Of a stretch of DNA of 64,000 bases, positions 30,201 through 39,200 are shown in pieces. The position numbers and the translations under genes are program-made. How positions within the stretch are numbered: position 1 is the stretch's first letter; every line of letters begins with the position of its first letter. A model generated the notes under the pieces. That model was not told the DNA's origin and ran no database searches. It saw only the letters and a list, made by a program, of their open reading frames with translations. The stretch comes from Struthio camelus (taxonomy: Eukaryota > Chordata > Aves > Struthioniformes > Struthionidae). Location: contig NC_090982.1 in the NCBI RefSeq assembly GCF_040807025.1, positions 77,541,931 through 77,605,930 of the forward strand, in the 5' to 3' direction.

Positions 30201-33200
30201 TTACTTACAGCATATTCAAACTGTAGATTGAAGTCCCGATTGTTTGCTTGAAGTTGTCTCTCTTGCTCTGTAGAGAAGAAGAAATACGTCAGACTTCTGC
30301 AGAGGAAGAGCTGATACATGCTTGAAGATAAGCAGAATCCTCACAGACGCGAATGAAGCAGCAGCAGAAGAAAGAAGATCTGCTAAGAGGTGCTATCATG
30401 CAAAATCTGTGCTCTGTGCTAAATGCCCCATGCTGGCAGCACTGACAGGGCAGCACTGTGAACTGGTACCATAGTAATGTGAGCCCGTACTCCAACTCGC
30501 CCTCACACACACTTCGCTGCAATGCCAGCACCGCTTTAGCAGGTCGTTTGCTTGTCCTATTAGTCCTCCTGGGTAATTTAACTAGTGGTCCTCGAAATCC
30601 CTGCCCTGTTCCGCCTCTTCCCTTGAAGTGTCTCTAATGCCATGAACCGACTGTTAGTGCCCTTCAGCCAATACAAATGCATGTCCTAGCATCATCCCAC
30701 AGACAGGACATCACCACCACAACAGTCACAAAATCCAAGACCACTGGAAGGGACTTCAGGAGGTCATCAAATATATCCTCTACCTCAAGGCAGGGTCATG
30801 CCTGTCAGTCTCAATAAATGTCCTAGAAAGCTCCAGCGAGGGCTAATCTTCTGACTGTCTATTCCAGGACTGCAGTGTCCTTACAGGCGGGGAAACTTTC
30901 CCATTCTCTAACATAAAACTCATTATTGAATTTAAACAAATTGTATCTTGACCTAGGATGGTCAAAAGTTCTCTTCTGCTCTCCCTTAGATTGCAGTTCC
31001 TTGCACTACTTGCCAAGGACACAAAGCACAAATGAATTTATTACATATTTGAAGGCTGTTATGCCTTACTCTAGTCTTCTCTTGCCTAGGCTAAACAACT
31101 CCAGTTTGTTCAGTTGCTTCTTATGGATCAGTCGGTCAGAACCGTCATCACTCTTGGTACTCTCCAGAGGGCTTCCCAGTTAGTTTACCTCATTCTGGAA
31201 GCACAGTACCCAAAATGGGTTTTGGTTAGCAGCTGAAGCCTTATCAAAGCTGACCAGAGCACAAAGGATACTCCATCTATCTTGCAGACAATAGGTATTT
31301 GACTTGGAATTCACCTATGAATAATTTAAAATAATATCCTTTTGCACCATCAGGACTCAGCTGACAGAATATGATCTGTTATATACTCAGATTCTTTTTG
31401 GTAGAGCTAATGCCTCATCAGGATATGCAAATCTTACATTTGCCCTTACTGAACTGCACTCAAATTTTTTCAGACTATTTCTCCAATTAGCCAATTCTAA
31501 TCCTATTTTTCAGTGTGCTTGCAGTTCCTGCCGGGTGGTGCCAATGGTGGTGCAGATTTAGTAAATGTGTTCTTTATTCTGCAAGCAAAGTTGGAAGAGA
31601 AAATATTGAATATCAGATCTAGGATACATCCCTGATGAATCCCATGAGTTTGATAATGAATCATCAATACCTATTGTCAGTGTATTTTTTCCCGAAAAGT
31701 GTAGCACTCACTCTGTGGTGATTTTATCTTGAGCATGTCTCTCTATGTCAGCCAAGATACATGACAGCTGTTTATGGCTTCTTCCCTCGCCCTCAGGCCT
31801 GCCACTAATACGGAATTAATTTTGGCTTAATGGAGTTTTTCTGAACTTCTGACTGTTAATCATCTCTTCCCTCCCCAACTACTCTGAAGTGGTTTGCCTG
31901 ACTGTTTCAACATTTAGGCCAAGAAGCAAAGCCAATACATCTATAATTGCACAGCTTTTCTTTTTCCCCTGTTTCAAGATACATGTCCTAGAAAGCTCTT
32001 TTGCTCTTTTCCTAGTCTTCTGAACTTTGCCTGTCTCTGCTCCAAAAACTCCCAAAGACAATATTGCTCCAGGCAATTCTCTCAGTACACAATCAGCTTC
32101 ACCCAGTTAAATGGACAGAAAACATCTGTCCTACCTAAATGACCTATTTCTTCTCTACTTCAGTTCAAAATCTCCCTCCCCCTCCATTGCTGGCAAGAAA
32201 TGAGTTTAAAAAAAAAAAAAAACAAAAAAAAACCAGCCATTATTTGCTGAGCTTCTTTCACTGAGTATCAGACATAAACCTTCATTGATCTGCCGCTTAC
32301 TAGAAGGGTTACAGAACCCTAGAGAACCCAACGCTTACAGAGGAACTGTTATTGTCCTCTATGCCCTTGATAGCTTTTTATCACTTTGTGCCTTTCCCAC
32401 ACAGTTTGTCCTGGATAAAACAGCCTGCTATGCACCTTCTGTAGGCATCCTTCTTCTGTGTGAGGTGAATGAAGAGCTTGTGATTTAGCCGCTTTATTCA
32501 TTCTCCAGAACCTTTCTCTGCAACATGATAGCTTAGACTTATGCCCTTAATATAATTTATTTAATGAAATGACAGTTCTGCTTAATTCCCTCCCCCGCCC
32601 TAGATTTCCTTCCCATGAGATATTAGTTACCAGTTCTCCATATTTACTGAAGATTTCCGTCTTGAAGTCCATTTTAAACACTTCACCGATGTCACTTTTT
32701 CCTCTCCTAAGTATCATACTATGATTTCATCTCTCTAGCTCCAAAAAATTGTCCCCCTCTGTATTGAAGGGCTGTACCAAACTCACTCCAAGAACACGCT
32801 GAACAGATCATGTTCCCCTACGCTCCTTTCCAATCGTATGTCTGCCCAGTTAGAATTCTGCCCGTTACCACTGTGCTCTGTATTTCAGATAACCATACTA
32901 ACTGTTCACAAAAGACTGTCCTTCCTGGTTTGCTATGTCTGTGTTCTTTACCCTTGTATTACTGCCCAGACGTTTGCTGTTTTGTTCATCTCTTTTTATA
33001 CACTGGATATCAAAGCACACGAACATACAAGGAAAACATCTCTTCCCTTTCCAGAATAAGCTCTATTATTTTATATTAATGTACTAGCCTCATGAATTAG
33101 CCCATCATGTCTGTTTTACCTATTAAATGATTTATTAAGACATCTAGTTCTTCCTGTTTATCCACTCTTGCATTAGCTAACCTCTAAGCTATTGAACTGC

Positions 33201-36200
33201 TATCCTTCCTCCTTTCCCTCCAGTAGCCCTGTAAGTAACACTGCATCCCTAATGTTTAAGCCCTTTTCCAGATCACGTTTTTTTTAATGTCTGTCTATAA
33301 GCTGTTGTCATCAGGCCCTCTAATTGCTTACTTAAAACCCTCTTTACTGTGTTAGCAGGTGAATGTTCTTTCCCTTTTTTTCAGGCATATCTAGTCAGAC
33401 ATTTTTAAATCAATTCTCATCTGCTTCTGGCTGGGTGATTCAGACCAGCACAGAGGCTTCATTCAGGACCCTCAGAGTGCTTAATTTCTTTACTGCTTTC
33501 CTCCGACACATTTTTCTCATCTTTTACAATGGGGAAAACAAAGTACAGAGAGATCAGGGAACTTGTCCAGTGTCTGAAAGGAAAACAGAAGCAGAGCTCA
33601 GGAGGTCCAGGCCTGTAGAGCTTTAACTATTGTGTTATGTGCCCCTTCAGGAATTTTCTTGAGAGTAACCGGCATTATCAAAGTAGATGACAGATACAGT
33701 TATTTGTTAAAAACCGAACTTCCCTATGCTCACAGATTTCCTTCTATACAGAAAGTGCTACTCCGTCCAGTTCCTTCCCCAGGGACTCCAAGTCTAGTCC
33801 CAGCATAAAAATCCACAAAAACAATAAATGGCTTTAAAGAAAATAGGATTTGATGTCAAAACTTTGAAAATCTATCAGCCTGTAGAAACGCAGTAGCAGA
33901 GCTTGTGGTAGGCTGGGGAACAGCGAGTCAACTCTGCTCTCGGCTGTCGAAGAGCAGAGGCAGAAGTGTTCAAACATGCCACGTGCTTACACAGAGGAGC
34001 TCAGACAAGTGAAGCTGCTGAGCTTTTTCAGGCTGCTGCCCAGCATCATGCAATCCCTCTGTACAACTAGGTAAGAAGCACCTGAATGGTGCACCAGCAC
34101 CAGCATGGTATCAAGAGCAGGATTTCTATGACAACCCATTCCTGAAGGCCCCACATAGCCATGAACCTGGGTTCAAAACTGACTGGAAATTCTCTGGCCT
34201 GCCCTAGGAAATCCATCCTGAACACCAGGACTCTTCCCTTTCTGGAGACCTGAGCTCTTAATGGTCTTCAGCCTTCGAGAGGTGGCACTCCCAAAGGCCA
34301 AGATCTGAGGCCACTTTCAAATGACAAGATATTCATTATCCTTACTCTAAATAACCAATACCTTTGTTAAAGCAACAACAGCCACAACAAATTGCAAAGG
34401 ATGCCTCATCCAGCAAGGTCAGCAAGCAAAACTCTCTCTCCTCTAGCAACACTAAAGGAGAACCACCACTGACCACACACACAGGGCAGCACTGTCTCAG
34501 TGGTTTTATTTTTACCAACAGAGAACAGTCAGGCCCTCCTGCTGTGCTTCCTAAACAAGCAGTTCTCAAACTAAGATAGAGTAGACATCTCTTTTATTTG
34601 TTTCTGTAGCAGTTTGGACAGAAACGAAGCCTCTTGGATAATCGTTATAAACAAAGAGCTAGAGAAACTCTACCATTACCTCAGCTATGCCTGGAAACCA
34701 CAGCTCAGAATATTTTGGCTGTAGATCTAAGCGCACATGTCTTATCATGCACTGTTAATTCTGGACGCATTGAAGAAAAAGGGAGGGGAAAACTGAAGGG
34801 CTAGCAGATGAGAGTTTGCTCATTTCTTGAAACATTTTTACCTCTAAGCAACTCCTATTAAACCTTCTGCTTCTGCAAACTGTGGTCACAAATCACTGGA
34901 AAGAAGGAATGGGATTTGTGCTCCAAGTTATCATTTCACTGCCACTGAAAACTATTTTAAATTATTCATCAGTGGAAACTCAGCATATACAAATATGGCC
35001 TAGTGCCCAGTTCTTGGTCTAACCACTGAGACCAAGTCACTGGGAAACTGGCTGTTTTCTCAGGCAGACAGATTTAGGAGCTAAACCACAGAATAACATC
35101 TGGATTGAATAATGTTAAATCCATGCCAAAAATCAGCTATAAATGTAACTGGTCAGCCCACCAGGCTTCTGCATTTAGGGCTGTTGCATGGAAAAGTCCT
35201 GCAAAAGGTTAGATTCAAGATCTGGTCAGAGATCCTGGAAATTTGCTTCTGGTTTATTCTAAGGAGCGTAGGCCAAGAGAAACGCTTTGAACAGGCCATT
35301 GGAAAAGGTTTGCAGATATTAGGTTTTGTGGCTCCAAGGAGAGGGAGGTTAAGATCTGCTTGTTTTTGCCAAGTTACATACAAACTAGGGCCTGATACCT
35401 CAGGCATGAAATGAGCACAGCCAAATTAGGGGAGTGCTGAAGTAACCAAGTCTGAGTGTAGAGACAGCACAAACTGTTAAAAAGAAAAAAAAAAAACCAA
35501 CCTCTGCTCCACCCTTTAAACAAGCAACCTCACGAGCATGAAAATTGCACTGAATCGGCTACAAAGAGTGGCATCGGGGAGCTGGGCTCGTCTGCTCAGT
35601 GTTCCTTGCAAAGGGGCTCTTAGCAAAGCATACCAATACCAAGACGTGAAAGTTGGGCTGTTCAGCACTGTTCTGTTCCCCAGAAGCACGCATCTGACCT
35701 TCCCAAGCCTGTCCTTTGGGCAGCAGTAATTCAGGCCTTCCCCCACCCCCACTAGCCTATAAGCAGCCTCACAAGGCCTCCACCAATTTCAGCACGTTTT
35801 TGTGTCAAATTTCACAGATGAGCCTCCTTCCACCATGCCCCATCTCCCCACTACATTTGTGGATCCTGCTTTTGGGCGCTTCGTCTGCTGTTGGGGGCGC
35901 CGTGTGACCCAGCTTTCTGTACCACCTCGCAGGAATGGCCACAGAAGTGCCACCGTACATCCAGTACACAGGAGATCACCCACCTCTTCACAGGCAGAGA
36001 AATCCTACCCCTGATTCCTGGTCTGTGCCCAGCTGTTACTCCACGTGGGCAAGTTTCTGAAATCTGCCATGGTGTGCTGGTACCTCTGTCCCCCATCCCC
36101 AAAAAAGAAAATCACAGTGCTTACCAAAGGACATGGGAGAGGGCAAGTCATTATATCCTGTGTTAGGGAATTTAAATTGTTGTTCCTGAGGAGGTTATTA

Positions 36201-39200
36201 CACAAACTACTAGCCAAAGTCCCTTCACGTTAGAGGATTTCAAATTTATAATACAGCAATGCCCACAGAGGTCAGAGCTGCCTTGAGTGAGTGCTACACA
36301 TATATATATATATATTATATATATATATATTTATGTATAAAGGATCTTTACCAAACAATTTTTTACATCTCACAATTTTAGTAAAGATCACAGAATATGT
36401 GGTGAAGAGACGAGCTGTGTGAGGGGCCTGAGGCACACAGGGGTTAAATATCTACACTATATAGGCAGTTTGGCACACATCCAAAAACTGATCCATAATT
36501 ACCTGCATATCAGTCTAATGCTGTAACCCATAGGCTGCTGAAGTGTGCCAGCTGCTCTACGGTACCAAACCAAAGCCCATCCATGACTTGAAATGGAGCC
36601 AAAGTCTGACATGGTGCAGTGACTGCGTATGCAGCAGGAGGAGAGGTAAGACCAGGTGGGATGGAAGTGGGAAAAGTGAAGATTACAGCCAAGCCGTGCT
36701 CAGAGCAGGCGCATGCACAGGTGCCCACCAAACAAAAATATTTTTTATTATTGACTCAAAGGAGGAGCTCTTAAGGCTGCCGTGTTATAAAACGGAACAT
36801 CTTTAAACAGTAAACGCCCATTTCTCTACGGAGCCTCTCTGGCTGCTGTGGCTGGAGATAGTTTGTTCTGGCAATCATCACATGCATTTTCATCTTTGGC
36901 ACAGATTGGTTTGTACTGAGTGTGAGGGATTTAATTTAAAAATCTTGAGGCAAGACCATTCGGATACACCACCATAAATGGATTTAGTCCTATTCCCTCC
37001 TGCCTGATCTTCCGTTCTTAAATGAAGATCTTCCTTGTCACATCTTTTCCTCCCATAACTTAAAAACAAGACAGAGTCCTCTGAAAGGAGGACTAGAGTC
37101 CTCCTCCTTATGAAGAAATAAAATGTAAGAAATACACTTTTGTAGAAGGTAAGCTCTTTGGTCAAGGATTGTGTCTTTTTTGCCCAGTGCCGAGCTAAAC
37201 CTACTGTCCTCACTAAACAAACACTACATGACAACTGGAATTTGACAACATAGGTAAAACATTTCGCATGTGCCTGGACAAGGCATTAATGCAAAATGAA
37301 TTTTTTCTGGCATCACCTAATATAGGACCCCTTCAAGAGATGTACTAAGATATCTCTGTTGCCATAGAGCAGATGCAAGGTCTGAAACAAAAAATTTTGA
37401 GAGTGAACTGGAATTATTTCTGTGTCAGGTCCAGTAAATATTTAGCTTGAAGATAAAGTTCAGTATTAGATCCCTCCCTTTTCTAAAAGCCTCATTTCAT
37501 ATTATCACCATAAGGAGAGAGAGACCCATGACATGAAAAGAGTGCTCCAAAAGGATGCCTCAACTTTGCCCTACATGTACTACACACGTGGCCAAACAGG
37601 ACCTCTGTGACACAGGCCTGGAAGAGGTGCTAGAGAAGCTTAAAATGAAAAGCACTTTCTGTTAGGTCTTTACAGGAAGGGACGGAAACTGCCTCACCTC
37701 TCCATTCCCCCTTCTCCTGTGATAGCACCAGTCCTGGTTTGTCCTCCCCTTCTTCCTGCCCAGGAACCTGTCCACCTTCCCCAGACCCTCAGCAAGGTGT
37801 TACCTGCCACATCTCAGAAATGCCTTGCAATAAATTATTTCTTTAGGAAGAGCTACACGTTTTCATGTTTGTTTTCAGTCCACTTCAGAATGAAAACGAG
37901 TGCTTTCAAACATTTTACCGAGTAGAGATTGTGTCTCTTCCTCATGTTGGAAAATTTTAATTTTGGAAATTCTATTTTTCCAAATTTAGTTTAGAATTTT
38001 ATATCACTTTGTATCCTGTTTTCTGTAATAGTGGTTCATCATATTTAGACAAATATCAGCACATCAAATAAAACAGCGGAAATAATAGTTAATTATTTGT
38101 ATTTTAAAAACTATTCTGACAGTGACTAGGTAGTACTGATCAAACTATATCATATCCTTTACTAGAAGACAGTATCTCCTAGGCATGCTGGTAATGCAAC
38201 AGCTTGATACAATTGCACATGGTGTCAATAACAGAGATACACAGTGATGGGAAGTGATGTAGAATCATAAAAATAAATACAGCTCTGAAACAAACTTTGA
38301 AAAGTTTTTCAATTCACAGTTATTTTCCTCATGGGAAATTATGTCAAAATAAATATATTTTTCATTCTCAGTGTCTGCGGTCATACAAGATTTCCTATCA
38401 GAGCTGAATGGGAGTCCCAAAGTCAGCCAAGCTTTACGTCGGCAGAGCCACTCGTGGGCTGCAGGCCAGGCACTGACCCCCTCCCAGCCAGGCTTCTCTG
38501 TTTGGAGCTGCTTGCTCCTGCTGAGCTCTGCCCAGAGCTCAGCTGCTCAAAAGCCAATTGTCCTGGAGAGCAGGCAGCCTCCAGCAATGACAAGGAAAAT
38601 CCAAGGCAGTTCACTTTCCTCAAAACCTAACCTCAATTGCTATCTTTCCTCTTCCTCTCACAGTGTCCCTAGGCTTGGCTTAAGGTGGCTAAGTTGCAGG
38701 AGTGTCTGGGACTCTAACCATGAACTGGAAACACTCCCTGGGGCACACCTAGCAGTCAGGTTATTAGTACAGCTGAATCTTCTGTGTTCTCTATTGCTGT
38801 TCATTTCATAGATGATACTCGATCATCCTCATTCTTTTGTTTTGGCCTGAAGCTCCAGTGCTGAGTTTAGCTGCCATGGGGGTCAAGCAAATGAGCAGAT
38901 ATTCCAAGTTTATTAGCCATTGTCACAGCCTGATCCTTATTTTTTCCCACATGCTCTGTGAACCTAAAGTCTCCCCATTCTTCTTTGCTTAGGCAATGTT
39001 ACTTGCAGGTTAAACCTCAGCATGAAAGATCTCAGTCAGAAATCTTTTCCACAAAAACACTTCTCCTACTTACCTAAAACATGTAGTTCCCCACTTCAGC
39101 TTGAACAGCCTCACTAAGTTTTAGTCATTTAGGAACTGGTTTCCTCTAACAATTTTTGCACAAGTATCTGACATGGCATCACATATTGTTTTATGAAGCT

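Larger units (their letters stand above)
19404..30208 (-). other. Intron 2 (large), repeat-bearing
   Basis: This intron of about 10.8 kb separates TM1 from the second coding exon. It carries two MIR-like pieces (near 23.0 and 24.2 kb), a GC-rich block at 24.5-25.1 kb, a perfect 12-base inverted repeat near 22.82 kb and a TC microsatellite near 28.7 kb. I see no exon or unrelated gene in it. Confidence 0.75.

Noticed and set aside
38371..38811. A 146-codon open frame on the plus strand
   Set aside because: It lies in a GC-rich intronic patch, is low in complexity, shows no known domain and overlaps another long frame on the same strand. This is the expected behaviour of GC-rich non-coding DNA.
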